From Bacilli bacterium (GTDB lineage: Bacteria > Bacillota_I > Bacilli_A > RFN20 > CAG-826): DNA of 55,528 bases. The translations under genes and the position numbers were made by a program. Under the pieces are notes generated by a model, which saw nothing but the letters and a program-made list of their open reading frames with translations, was not told the origin of the DNA and ran no database searches. Shown here piece after piece: positions 27,783 through 36,997 of this stretch. The stretch is taken from positions 1 to 55,528 of the forward strand of contig JAGCCQ010000018.1 in assembly GCA_017651565.1 (NCBI GenBank). The letters run 5' to 3'. Position 1 is the first letter of the stretch, and each line of letters opens with the position of its first letter.

Positions 27783-28637
27783 TTAATTTGCCTGATTGTT
27801 TCTTTTTTTGATTTTTATAATAACGGTCACAGCTACTATTATTGATAACAATATGCCACCACCAACAACAATAACTATTGGAAGAATAATTGGCCAGAAG
27901 ATTAAAAGGGCAATATCTCTTGCCATTTTGTCTCGCTCTTTTTTGCCTTCTTCCAATTGGTCTGGAGTGTATTTTTCTCTCTTTATAATTCTAATTAATT
28001 CAACGTTATACACCCTACTTTTATTAATAGAATAGTTACCATAAACCTCGTAATCAGAGCTTTCCTCCGCAGAAAAATAATATTCTTTTCCTTCAACGGT
28101 TGTTTTCAAAATAGCAATATAACTATAAGTAGAACTCTTATGATCAATATCTAAATTAATTTTACAATTTTCACCCGAAAGAACGCTGCTATTTAAGCGA
28201 CCACTAGCAACATAATTCGGATTATCATCAGCAATCCCATAAGCGTTAATTGCTACATTATTTAAATCTAGAAATTTTTCGTTAACACAAAAATCAACAT
28301 CTGTTTCTTGATTAGGTGCCAAAAGAAGAGTCCTATAGTTAAACAAATCGTTTTTTATTTCATATGAAGTGAATAAAGTAGCAGTTTCATTAGAAGCATC
28401 AAACGGTCCTCTAATAGTAAACTCTTGGATATATTTTTGTCCTACGTTTTTAATATGATATTTGTAATGATAACTTCCTTTATCATCAACTTCTTCATTG
28501 ATAAAAGTTATTTCAAGATCTTTATCACTTGTTTCACCGTTACTTTGCCAAGCATTTACTTCTTGGGGTGCTTTAGCACTAATGCTCGCTACACTCAAAA
28601 TAGACAATATGGATAATAATATAAGACCACGTTTCAT
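27783..28637 (-). CDS. Secreted single-pass membrane protein of unknown function
   Basis: The 284-residue protein has a signal peptide (about 1-22), an extracellular beta-rich domain (about 30-225) with repeated Tyr/Asn motifs, and a C-terminal membrane helix (about 245-275) with a Lys-rich tail. The TATAAT box at 28644-28649 ends exactly 6 nt before the ATG, so the transcript should start at or next to the A of ATG. An AAGGGGG lies upstream of the -10 and would not be in the mRNA. No family recognised. It is adjacent to the hybrid kinase gene (28690-33060, also minus strand, downstream of that gene), so it could be a partner of that receptor, but this is only proximity. Confidence 0.65.
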   Translation of the reverse strand: MKRGLILLSILSILSVASISAKAPQEVNAWQSNGETSDKDLEITFINEEVDDKGSYHYKYHIKNVGQKYIQEFTIRGPFDASNETATLFTSYEIKNDLFNYRTLLLAPNQETDVDFCVNEKFLDLNNVAINAYGIADDNPNYVASGRLNSSVLSGENCKINLDIDHKSSTYSYIAILKTTVEGKEYYFSAEESSDYEVYGNYSINKSRVYNVELIRIIKREKYTPDQLEEGKKERDKMARDIALLIFWPIILPIVIVVGGGILLSIIVAVTVIIKIKKRNNQAN

Positions 28638-28643
28638 GACTAA

Positions 28644-28649
28644 ATTATA
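28644..28649 (-). promoter_or_regulatory. -10 box 6 nt from the start codon
   Basis: A perfect TATAAT on the minus strand. The ATG at 28637 would be at or next to +1, the clearest leaderless arrangement in the window. Confidence 0.5.
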
Positions 28650-28689
28650 TTCCCCCTTAACATATTAATCTAGTTGTCTAACAAATGCC

Positions 28690-31600
28690 CTATTTAAAGA
28701 ATCTAGCAATAACCGCCAATAATTGCTTTATATCAATTGGTTTTGCAACATGATCATTCATACCTGCTGCAAGACTTTGCTCTTTATCTTCTTGGAATGC
28801 ATTTGCGGATAAAGCAATTATTGGAGTTTTGCTCTTTGAATATAATTCTCTAATTATCTTAGTTGCTTCGTAACCATTCATTACAGGCATTTGGATATCC
28901 ATCAAAACAATGTCATAAGATTCTAACCCTTTTTCTTTTATAAAGTCTACTGCCATTTGTCCGTTTGAAGCATGTTCAACAATAAATCCTTCATCTTGTA
29001 GGATTTCTGTTGTGATTTCAGCATTAAGCATATTGTCTTCGACAAGAAGAACTTTTTTACCAGTGAAATCGTTTTTATTTTCTTCCTCTTCAACAGTAGC
29101 ACCAACTTCAAGGATTTGACCTGATTCTGGATCATAATATTTATATGGTGGTTTTTGAATCCTAAACGGAAGTTCAACAACAAATGTTGTTCCTACATCT
29201 TTCTTACTAGTAAACGAAATCTTACCACCTAATAAATCAACGAATGATTTAACAACAGTCATTCCTAAGCCAGTACCTTCAACACCACTTAGAGTTGTAT
29301 TTGCTTCTCTAGTGAATTGTTCAAAGATATGTTTTTGGAATTCTTCTGACATACCAATTCCGTTATCAGAAATAGTACTTCTGTAAATGCATACATCATC
29401 ACCAAATGTAACCTGTTCGCATTTAATGTTAACTTTGCCACCGTTTGGTGTATATTTAATCGCGTTAGAAATGATATTAACGAATATTCTAGAACAGCGA
29501 ATTACATCACCATACGCATACCTATTTTCGTATTTGCCAAACTCAAATTTAATATCAATATCTTTTGACTTAGCAAGTGCTAACATCGTACTATCGACGC
29601 TTCTAAATGACTTAAATGCATCAACAGGCTTTTCTTCTACTTTTGCGTGTCCTGATTCAATTCTACTAACTTCAAGAACATTATTAATTAAGGAAACAAG
29701 CATGTTTCCGGATTGTTGTGCTTTGCGTAAACAATCCATTAATTTATTCTCATCTTTAGTATTCTTCATTGCCATATTAGTAAAACCTAAGATAGCGTTC
29801 ATTGGAGTACGGATATCATGAGACATATTAAACAAGAAGCTAGTCTTAGCTTTGTTAGCAGAGTCCGCTAAATCAAGAGCTTCTTGTAGCTTTTGCTTTT
29901 GTTCATTTTCTTTAGCCAAGATTTCTGTGATATCTCTACTACAGACAACAAACTGTGAACCATCGTCATTAACTTTGATAAAATCAAAAGCTAATGTCAT
30001 AGGTGTGCCTTTACTAATATCCTTCATGTTAATACTAAAGATAGGCTTAGTCTTAAATTGCTCTAAGATATATTGAGACGAAATTTGCTCGTGACAGCGT
30101 TCTTTTTCCTCTGGTGCGATACAGAAGTCGATGTATGCACCGAAACTCTCTGAGAACTTCGAAATTGCTACATTTTCGTCTGTATATCTATATTCTTTAT
30201 CTAACTTCCAGTTATGAGCGTAATCTCTAGCTAAGTCTACAAAGTAGACAGTCGCAAAAGAACTAGTAACTTTATTAAGCGTAACGTGTTCTTCGTCGCT
30301 TTCCTTATGTTTTAATATTTCACTATAAATAACATTCGCAACTGTTCTAGCGCTTATAAGTTCATTAACTTTACTTGTTGGGATATCTAAGCCAATAAAA
30401 CCAACTAATTCACCACTATTTAAAATTGGAGATAATGCAACTTGCTTAAAACCGTTTCTTTTAAATATACCAACAATTGGGTATACTCTTTCGTCTGAAT
30501 CGTCTTCACTAATCAAAACAGACTTTCTTTTCTTTAATCTAACAATCCATGGTTCAAATTCTTTTAAAGGTATTTCTAGATGTTGTAAAGATTGTTCTTT
30601 AACATCGTCTGCATCCCATTCATAAGTAACGCTTACTGTGTCTTTAATTTTAGAAATTTCACAAACACAAGCGCGTCTAGCACCATAATGATCAGAAACC
30701 AAAGCTAAGAGTTGTTGTATTTTATTTAATGACGGTATTTCTTTATTTGCGATATCAAAACATTGTTGCAAAAGTCTTTCTTTTCTAACTTCTTCACTAC
30801 ACTCTTCACAAGTCATGATAATAATGTTAGCTCTTTCATTTTCTTTTTCTGCTTTAAGAGCTTTAATCTCATACCAAGAATATGTGTTATCTTCATTTCT
30901 AAGTCTGAATCGTACAACATATTTTTTATTATTCTTTAATTTTTCTCTTAAGAAGTTTGGACCAAAGTTTTTAAATAAGTCTCTATCATCAGGGTGAACT
31001 AAAGGAGAATTAACATATCTACTCATAAGTTCAATACCACTAGCGTCTTGATTTACATGAGAATTAATTACATTTGCTAGATTCTTATCAACTTCTCTAA
31101 TTTTAAAAACATCCTCATCAATGTTGATATAGAACATCGCTTTATATTCATCAGCAAGACCACCGATAAGAGTCATATCTTCTTTTAGTCTTTCCCTCAT
31201 GATTTCGCTTTCTCTTTCTTCCTTATCAAGATAGTTTAAAACTATAGCAACAATAGCAGGCTCACCCGTTTTCATATCTCTAGATAGCACCATTTCTCTT
31301 GACATAGCCCACTTCTTTTCGCCGTCAATATTAAATCTAATAATCGTGGAAGATAAGTCTTGTGAAAGTAATTTTTGCTTTAAAAATTTTGCATCAGATA
31401 TCTTTTCAAAGTATCTTCTTTCTGCAGTATCTTTTTCATACTTATTAGCTATTTCATTAAATACTTCTTTACAATCAACAACATCTCCTGATTTAAATGA
31501 AATTTTGTTAACATCATCTTTAAGAATATGAACATATCCTTCATCTGTATCAAATGCAAACATTGAAAAGTAAGCATCTTTAAACTTCTCTAAGATGGAT

Positions 31601-33060
31601 TTTGTAAGAATGTAGACATCTTTATCAGTAACACTCATTAAAACTTCTTTGTTATTAAATTTTGCAAACCTCATTTCATAGAAACGTTGAGCACCAGAAG
31701 AAATATCTCTAAATTTAAAAGAATATTCAGGCACTTTATCTAGACGCTTTTTAATATATTCGAGCGATGTCATATCTCTAACCTTTTTCTTATCATAATC
31801 AATAACATATGTATCGATATATCTAGAAAGGGCAGAGGAAAATGGTTCAGAATCTAAAAATTTTTCTTTTTCAGGTGTAACATTTCTCAATGTTTCTCTA
31901 GTGTTTTTTTCTAAATTAATGATAAACAAAGCGTCATCGCCAATCATGCTTTGAATAAGTTGATTGCGAGTTTGCTCTTCTTCTATTTTTTTCATCATAG
32001 TTTCTTGTGAATCGAAAGCGCCAATAATCAAACTATTCTTTTGGCTATTTTTATACACAATTCTGGTTCTTTTCCATTTGATTTGATCACCAATTTTAAG
32101 GCGATATATAAAGTCATAATGGTCTGACTTCTCTAGAGCGTTTCTAATGAAATCGATAGACATACTTTTTTTGAATAGTTCCTCATCTTCTTCATAAATA
32201 AAGCCTTCTGAATTCCTAATAACATCAACAAAGAAGTTATTTGTATATACAAAGTCCTTAGATATTCTTGGAGAATCCGGATTATCTTTAGTAAAAGAAA
32301 CATAACTAAAATTATTGCTTAAATCTACTTCATAAAGTATTTCAAAGTCATCCTCTAAAACAAGCATTCTTTCGTTATTTTCCTTGATCGCTAGAGATTC
32401 AGTTTTCTTTTTGATATTAAGTCTTTGAAGCGATCCACAAACTAAAACCGCAAACAACGCTGTTGCAATTGGAGTGAAATCTAAGTGAATTATGTATAAA
32501 AGCAAAAGAGAAATAACAGTAGGTAAAAATGAAAATCCAATAACAATTGAAGCCCTAGTAGCTATTTTCTTTCTAAAAATAAACATAACTATGCTCGAAT
32601 AAGCAATAAACGTTACGTAAATTATCAATGTGAAAATTGGGAAAATTTCTAACTCATTATAAACACCATTTTCAATTCTTCCTGAAAAGCCAGCAATAAA
32701 ATCACTAGCATAGCCAAGACCTATAACACCTAAAATAATAGCTGGTGCAGTAAACCACCATTTCGAACATTTCTCGGTATGCTCTTGTAAATATGCATCA
32801 GCGCAGAAAGCTAAAGTAATCAATGTTACTGGACGCATTAATGAAGAAATAAAATTAAATAACCAAAGCATCCACGTAATCGCACTTGGTCCTTCTATAA
32901 GCTCCGCGACTGCATCTATTATCAACCAGCCAATAATCTCGAACAAAAATACTTTAATCAATTTTAAAGATTTTGTTTTTTCATTGTCAATGAATTGACC
33001 AACTAACAAGTAAACAACAAAAACAACACTGGATAATTCAACTATCGGTACTATATGCAT
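28690..33060 (-). CDS. Very large hybrid sensor histidine kinase
   Basis: The 1456-residue protein has an N-terminal sensor of about seven membrane helices (about 10-215). Then come several PAS-like domains (about 235-770), a GAF-like domain (about 780-930) and a further PAS-like domain (about 935-1055). The kinase core has the phospho-accepting His in FNMSHDIRTPMNAILGF (about residue 1080) and the ATPase boxes N (NIISNAIKY), G1 (DNGIGM) and G2 (GTGLGM). A receiver domain at the C-terminus has VLLVEDN and the phospho-acceptor in VLMDIQMPVMNG (about residue 1385). It would pass phosphate His to Asp internally and on to a phosphotransfer partner that is not in this window. AAGGA lies 6 nt before the ATG. 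This architecture is common in Clostridia-type gut bacteria and is often linked to c-di-GMP control. Confidence 0.9.
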   Translation of the reverse strand: MHIVPIVELSSVVFVVYLLVGQFIDNEKTKSLKLIKVFLFEIIGWLIIDAVAELIEGPSAITWMLWLFNFISSLMRPVTLITLAFCADAYLQEHTEKCSKWWFTAPAIILGVIGLGYASDFIAGFSGRIENGVYNELEIFPIFTLIIYVTFIAYSSIVMFIFRKKIATRASIVIGFSFLPTVISLLLLYIIHLDFTPIATALFAVLVCGSLQRLNIKKKTESLAIKENNERMLVLEDDFEILYEVDLSNNFSYVSFTKDNPDSPRISKDFVYTNNFFVDVIRNSEGFIYEEDEELFKKSMSIDFIRNALEKSDHYDFIYRLKIGDQIKWKRTRIVYKNSQKNSLIIGAFDSQETMMKKIEEEQTRNQLIQSMIGDDALFIINLEKNTRETLRNVTPEKEKFLDSEPFSSALSRYIDTYVIDYDKKKVRDMTSLEYIKKRLDKVPEYSFKFRDISSGAQRFYEMRFAKFNNKEVLMSVTDKDVYILTKSILEKFKDAYFSMFAFDTDEGYVHILKDDVNKISFKSGDVVDCKEVFNEIANKYEKDTAERRYFEKISDAKFLKQKLLSQDLSSTIIRFNIDGEKKWAMSREMVLSRDMKTGEPAIVAIVLNYLDKEERESEIMRERLKEDMTLIGGLADEYKAMFYINIDEDVFKIREVDKNLANVINSHVNQDASGIELMSRYVNSPLVHPDDRDLFKNFGPNFLREKLKNNKKYVVRFRLRNEDNTYSWYEIKALKAEKENERANIIIMTCEECSEEVRKERLLQQCFDIANKEIPSLNKIQQLLALVSDHYGARRACVCEISKIKDTVSVTYEWDADDVKEQSLQHLEIPLKEFEPWIVRLKKRKSVLISEDDSDERVYPIVGIFKRNGFKQVALSPILNSGELVGFIGLDIPTSKVNELISARTVANVIYSEILKHKESDEEHVTLNKVTSSFATVYFVDLARDYAHNWKLDKEYRYTDENVAISKFSESFGAYIDFCIAPEEKERCHEQISSQYILEQFKTKPIFSINMKDISKGTPMTLAFDFIKVNDDGSQFVVCSRDITEILAKENEQKQKLQEALDLADSANKAKTSFLFNMSHDIRTPMNAILGFTNMAMKNTKDENKLMDCLRKAQQSGNMLVSLINNVLEVSRIESGHAKVEEKPVDAFKSFRSVDSTMLALAKSKDIDIKFEFGKYENRYAYGDVIRCSRIFVNIISNAIKYTPNGGKVNIKCEQVTFGDDVCIYRSTISDNGIGMSEEFQKHIFEQFTREANTTLSGVEGTGLGMTVVKSFVDLLGGKISFTSKKDVGTTFVVELPFRIQKPPYKYYDPESGQILEVGATVEEEENKNDFTGKKVLLVEDNMLNAEITTEILQDEGFIVEHASNGQMAVDFIKEKGLESYDIVLMDIQMPVMNGYEATKIIRELYSKSKTPIIALSANAFQEDKEQSLAAGMNDHVAKPIDIKQLLAVIARFFK

Positions 33061-33198
33061 ATGTAATCCTTTATGATTTTAATATACATAATTTCTACAT
33101 TTATTTTCAATAAATATGCAATTAAGATAATAAATATTTTATGAATAAATCAATTTTATTATTGAAATTATAAAGAAACAATCGATTGAAAATAAAAA

Positions 33199-33227
33199 GA
33201 TTAGTTGTAGGTTTGACTACACTAATC
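33199..33227 (-). terminator. Rho-independent terminator
   Basis: GATTAGT/ACTAATC stem extended by GTAG/CTAC, then TTTTTATTTT on the minus strand, after the metallophosphatase gene. Confidence 0.75.
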
Positions 33228-33248
33228 CTTTATTAAATTTATTTAGCA

Positions 33249-34928
33249 CTATTTTTTTAAGACATCCAAACTATCAAATAACTTAACAGTTTCACCATTA
33301 ACGGTATAGATATTATAAGAAAGCGTTGTATTTGTAAGGTTTAAAACACCAAACATTTGTGCATTAACGCATCCAGTAGCTAAGTCTCCTACTTTGTAAT
33401 TTTGAGAAATACTATAACTACCAATGCTATACGCTTCATATTGGTTTTCATATTTGAGTTTTCCCATTTCAATTTTGTATTTGTTATTTAAGAACGTTTT
33501 GCTTGTGTCTACCCCTTTATATCCATCACCATCTTTAATAACCTCTGCCCAAATACCATCTTCTGCTTCAGGAGCACCACATCTATGTCCTGCAGCACCT
33601 GTAGTTACATAATAAGTACCTTGAGGATTCTTATCATAAGTAATATTATCAATAGTTTCTGTAGTAGGCTCCAGATTAACAACATCACCATTCTTACTTG
33701 CTGTTGTATATCCAGCAGCGTCCCACTTATAAGGTAATGTTTTGTTATAAGTATGGTCATGAGCTTGTAAAACTAAATCAACATGCTTACTAGAGAAAAT
33801 AGGAGTTAACTTCTCAACTAAACTTTGGTTAGCTGCTGCATTTGTATGATCGCCCGTTGAATATGGGGCAATATGCAACATAACTATCTTCCACTGAGCG
33901 TTATTTGCTTTATCTAAATCGCTCTTAAGCCAATTGATTTGCGCATCAGTCATTTCGTTAGTGTTTAATACTATAAAATGAGCAAAGTTATAATCATAAG
34001 AATAATACGCACCTGAGTTATCATAACCAGCATAATTAACATCACTAGTTAAGTATTGGCAATATGGAGCGCTTGGTTCATGGTTACCACTAGATGCCAT
34101 GTATGGCAAATTGAATTTATAGTCTTGAATAATATCTAAAGCTTTTGTTTGTCTTAAAAAACGATGAACTTTATTACTTTCTCCGCTAGGTTTCGACATA
34201 TTTTGATCGAACTGGTCACCATTATATAAGACTGTATCTAAATCATTTCCAACTTTTTCTACAGCTTTGGTAAATGTATTTCTCCAAACATTTAACTTGT
34301 CTGGATCTTTAGTTTGCGCGTCGCTTAATTCGATTGCGGTTATACTTTCTGGAGATTCTTTTTCAACGATAAAAGCACCATAAGCCCAGCCTTCTTCTGA
34401 GCCAAGTTTATAACTATATGCTTTACCTTTCTCCAAATTTTCCACATGAACTTTATGAGAATTTATTTTAAGCTCATAGTCATTACTACTTCCTTTATAT
34501 GTAGTAAAAGAGCCATCGTTAGCTTTAACGTTGCCATCTTTTTCGCATGTGACTCCTAAAGTAGTTCCTTCTACTGGAGTTGCGCTAGAAAAATCAGCTT
34601 GTTGACCTTTATCGCTTTTAACTAAATATAGTTTAGAATCAGTGACACTATCATCAGTAATCCAAGAAAAACCACGTGAATAAATATCACTATAATAAGT
34701 TAAATTTACTGCAGATGGAGATTTGTTAACTCCATATGTTGTGTAATCAGGAGTGTAAGAAGGTCTAACAATGTTATATGTTTCTTCTTGATTTTGATTT
34801 TGTGTAGAGTTTGTTTCGTCCTTAGGTGTGTCAGTTTTATTTGAACAACCTACTAAAGCCATTAAAGCAGTAAAAGACATAGCAAAAAGAGTCTTTTTAC
34901 TAACGCAATGCAAAAAATTCCTTTTCAT
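33249..34928 (-). CDS. Secreted purple-acid-phosphatase-like lipoprotein
   Basis: The 559-residue protein has a lipoprotein signal ending ALVGC (Cys28) and an N-terminal Fn3-like domain of the purple acid phosphatase type (about 50-190). A calcineurin-like metallophosphatase domain (about 195-465) follows. Its metal and active-site motifs are all present: Asp in the ELSDAQT strand, LYNGDQFD, SSGNHE, the His of VMLHIAP and the pair in QAHDHTY. It should be a two-metal phosphatase on the outer face of the membrane, cleaving phosphate mono- or diesters, perhaps for phosphate scavenging. GAGGGG precedes the ATG. Its 5' end and leader are duplicated, in decayed form, about 760 bp upstream (35577-35775). 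Confidence 0.88.
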   Translation of the reverse strand: MKRNFLHCVSKKTLFAMSFTALMALVGCSNKTDTPKDETNSTQNQNQEETYNIVRPSYTPDYTTYGVNKSPSAVNLTYYSDIYSRGFSWITDDSVTDSKLYLVKSDKGQQADFSSATPVEGTTLGVTCEKDGNVKANDGSFTTYKGSSNDYELKINSHKVHVENLEKGKAYSYKLGSEEGWAYGAFIVEKESPESITAIELSDAQTKDPDKLNVWRNTFTKAVEKVGNDLDTVLYNGDQFDQNMSKPSGESNKVHRFLRQTKALDIIQDYKFNLPYMASSGNHEPSAPYCQYLTSDVNYAGYDNSGAYYSYDYNFAHFIVLNTNEMTDAQINWLKSDLDKANNAQWKIVMLHIAPYSTGDHTNAAANQSLVEKLTPIFSSKHVDLVLQAHDHTYNKTLPYKWDAAGYTTASKNGDVVNLEPTTETIDNITYDKNPQGTYYVTTGAAGHRCGAPEAEDGIWAEVIKDGDGYKGVDTSKTFLNNKYKIEMGKLKYENQYEAYSIGSYSISQNYKVGDLATGCVNAQMFGVLNLTNTTLSYNIYTVNGETVKLFDSLDVLKK

Positions 34929-35005
34929 AATTCCCCTCGAAAAATGTTTTTAAAGACGTTTAAATTTTAGGACTATATTTTGTTAATTTCAAAGAAATTT
35001 AAAAA
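34850..35005. repeat. Imperfect direct repeat, copy 1 (metallophosphatase leader)
   Basis: Covers the signal-peptide start and upstream region of the metallophosphatase gene. It is matched by 35615-35775 on the same strand, including the AATTCC(C)CTC ribosome-site region, the TAAAGACGT block and the AATTTCAAAGAAA block. Confidence 0.65.
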
Positions 35006-35032
35006 ATCCTCGTATCTATTAAATAAGAGGAT
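35006..35032 (-). terminator. Rho-independent terminator
   Basis: ATCCTC/GAGGAT stem with a 15-nt loop and TTTTTT on the minus strand. It ends the acetyltransferase gene. Confidence 0.65.
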
Positions 35033-35064
35033 CTTTAGATTTTTAGCAAAAATTCGATTCAATT

Positions 35065-35562
35065 TTATAGCATCATAACAGCGGGAATTTCAAAATCTTC
35101 TTTGTGGAGATCTAATCTTTCAACAAATCCAGCTTTCAAATAAAGGCTTCTTGCGCCTTCATTCTCTGGTTCATAGCTCAACCAGCAACCTTCTGATTTT
35201 CCTGCTGGGAATGTTTTAACAAATTCAATAGCAAGCCTTAATGCTTCTTTTCCGAATCCTTGACCTTGGTATTTTTTATCAATCATGAAACGCCAAATAT
35301 AATAAAACTTTTCTGGAAGCCCAAAATATTTTGTAGCCCATGGGCAATCAAAAGCAATCATAATGAATCCCACTGCTTTCTTAGCATAATAAATTCCAAG
35401 GGGAAATACTTGAATTTTATCTTCAGCAATAGCAAAATATGCATCAATCAAGCTATCAGCATTTGGAGCAACAAAAGTTTTCTGATTTTTGTTAACTTTT
35501 AATTTTATAATTTTATCGCATTCATCCCAGAGGATTTTCTCTAAATGTATTTTCTTTTCCAT
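35065..35562 (-). CDS. GNAT acetyltransferase, BltD-like
   Basis: The 165-residue protein has the GNAT fold: strand motif AVGFIMIAFD, then the acetyl-CoA loop KYQGQGFGKEAL (Q-x2-G-x-G), then 'ENEGARSLYLKAGF' near the end. The order and spacing (Phe-Met-Ile-Asp before the loop, Asn then Tyr then Gly-Phe) resemble BltD/PaiA-type spermidine or spermine acetyltransferases of Bacillus, but substrate cannot be read from sequence. No good Shine-Dalgarno site; a TAAAAT box lies 11 nt before the ATG. It sits directly downstream of a decayed copy of the metallophosphatase gene start, which may supply its promoter. Confidence 0.85.
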   Translation of the reverse strand: MEKKIHLEKILWDECDKIIKLKVNKNQKTFVAPNADSLIDAYFAIAEDKIQVFPLGIYYAKKAVGFIMIAFDCPWATKYFGLPEKFYYIWRFMIDKKYQGQGFGKEALRLAIEFVKTFPAGKSEGCWLSYEPENEGARSLYLKAGFVERLDLHKEDFEIPAVMML

Positions 35563-35576
35563 ATTTTTTTCCGATT

Positions 35577-35695
35577 TTATTTATTAGATTTCCTTTCAAC
35601 TTGTTGTAGCGAGCAACCAACTAAAACCACTAGAGCAGTTAAATGCATAGCAAAAGAACATTTTTACTAAAGTAATGCAAAAAATTCCTTTTCAT
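35577..35695 (-). pseudogene. Frameshifted copy of a lipoprotein signal peptide
   Basis: The minus-strand ATG at 35695 begins MKRNFLH, the same as the metallophosphatase lipoprotein at 34928. After about 15 codons one T is missing relative to the original (CTTTTGCTATG against CTTTTTGCTATG). The frame then hits TAA, while the next frame continues through a recognisable lipobox (LVGC) and stops at 35577. It is a broken duplicate of the first ~35 codons. Confidence 0.7.
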
Positions 35696-35775
35696 AATTC
35701 CCTCCGAATAATGTTTTAAAGACGTCTAAATTGTAGGATTTCTTTTCGATAATTTCAAAGAAAATTAAAAACTAT
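35615..35775. repeat. Imperfect direct repeat, copy 2
   Basis: Decayed duplicate of 34850-35005, with small indels. The acetyltransferase gene lies between the copies, as expected after a duplication or insertion event. Confidence 0.65.
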
Positions 35776-35956
35776 TATAGCTTGCTAGGATTTGAAGAAG
35801 GAACATTCAAGTGTGTAATGGTTTAAAGGTGGTATATTTAAAATCTATTTTTAGTTAAGTACTTTTCGAAATTTTCTGCGGACAATTTACCAAGCATAAC
35901 TTCTGATTCAGTATCTTAATGAGCATATTTGCATCGCGCGAATATTTAATTAAGAA
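35776..35956. other. Gene-free stretch with possible coding scrap
   Basis: On the minus strand, 35838-35915 reads as an open segment of about 26 codons (containing EVMLGKLSAENFEKYLTK) ending in TAA, closed upstream by another stop. It looks like the tail of a lost gene. The rest shows nothing. Confidence 0.3.
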
Positions 35957-35998
35957 AAATACCTACTACATTTTCATAAGTAAACAATGTAGGTATTT
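35957..35998 (-). terminator. Rho-independent terminator
   Basis: AAATACCTAC/GTAGGTATTT, ten pairs, T-tail on the minus strand, after the lipoprotein gene at 36029. Confidence 0.7.
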
Positions 35999-36028
35999 AA
36001 TGAACAAACTTATAAATAATAGGACTTA

Positions 36029-36925
36029 CTAATATCCTGTGTATATTTTATCTCCTTTTGTAGTTGCTATTTCAGCAGCGTAATTATATAAATTTCTGCC
36101 ATCTTCTACGTCTATTGAATAATATTTTTTAGCTTCAAAAGATCTCAAGAATTCATCACGACCCCAATACATAAGTTCTACTTCATTAAAGTCTCTAGAC
36201 AGTCTAAAAAACCAGTCTTGTTCGGCATCTCTAGATCCATAACACATTGTTTCTACAAAAGAATTATTCTCTTCTTTTAAAGAATAAGAGGTAATTGCAG
36301 AGATTGGTTGTACTAAAAATCTATTATCATCTTGGTAAATATAGTAATGATCTTCGCACCAACAAGATAAATCACAGTCTGTGAGATTAGGCAAAACATT
36401 TAAAAAATTATCCATAGTACAATATCTATTACATTCTGCTATGCATTCTTCTTCGCACTTTTCAAAGTAAGATATTGTTGAATCAATCTTATCTACAATA
36501 GTTTTTGCGTCATCTTTGTCAATAGAATAAAACGAATAATAAATCTCTTTACTTAAAATATTGGCAATTTCAAGATATCCATTCTCATAAATTGTCATGC
36601 TTTTTTGAGACATAGAAGGGATGCCATCTAAAAAAACATACCATCTATCTTCATATACAGCGAAACGTTCAGACTTAGCATCAATTTTATTTACTTTTGT
36701 ATAGCTTCTTATCTCTTTTAAAAGACCCTTAATAGAAAAATCATAATCATAGTAACAAACCTGTTTTTTTCCTAAAGAGGAACTTCTTAATCTAACACCT
36801 GAAAATTCCATTTCCTGCATAAATTGTTCTGGATTTAAGGAATATTCACCAAAATAATGTTCTTTAGAACAAGCAGAAAAAGATACTAATAAAATAAATA
36901 GAGATAACAATTTTGTTTTCTTCAT
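36029..36925 (-). CDS. Lipoprotein of unknown function
   Basis: The 298-residue protein has a lipoprotein signal ending SFSAC (Cys19). The body has many aromatic and acidic residues and a cluster of Cys in the middle (about 160-195, including CEEECIAECNRYC and CDLSCWC). That cluster would form disulfides or bind metal outside the cell. No known domain recognised. A GAAGAAAC stretch before the ATG is a poor ribosome site. It stands alone, with a terminator behind it. Confidence 0.65.
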   Translation of the reverse strand: MKKTKLLSLFILLVSFSACSKEHYFGEYSLNPEQFMQEMEFSGVRLRSSSLGKKQVCYYDYDFSIKGLLKEIRSYTKVNKIDAKSERFAVYEDRWYVFLDGIPSMSQKSMTIYENGYLEIANILSKEIYYSFYSIDKDDAKTIVDKIDSTISYFEKCEEECIAECNRYCTMDNFLNVLPNLTDCDLSCWCEDHYYIYQDDNRFLVQPISAITSYSLKEENNSFVETMCYGSRDAEQDWFFRLSRDFNEVELMYWGRDEFLRSFEAKKYYSIDVEDGRNLYNYAAEIATTKGDKIYTGY

Positions 36926-36997
36926 TTGTTTCTTCTTTCAACATATATAACGAAAAAGATGCCTTTTACTGCTCAATATTTTAAAGTTTAAAATAAA

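Noticed and set aside
13267..28637. Polysaccharide utilisation locus
   Set aside because: There are binding-module-like domains but no glycoside hydrolase, SusC/D or sugar transporter.
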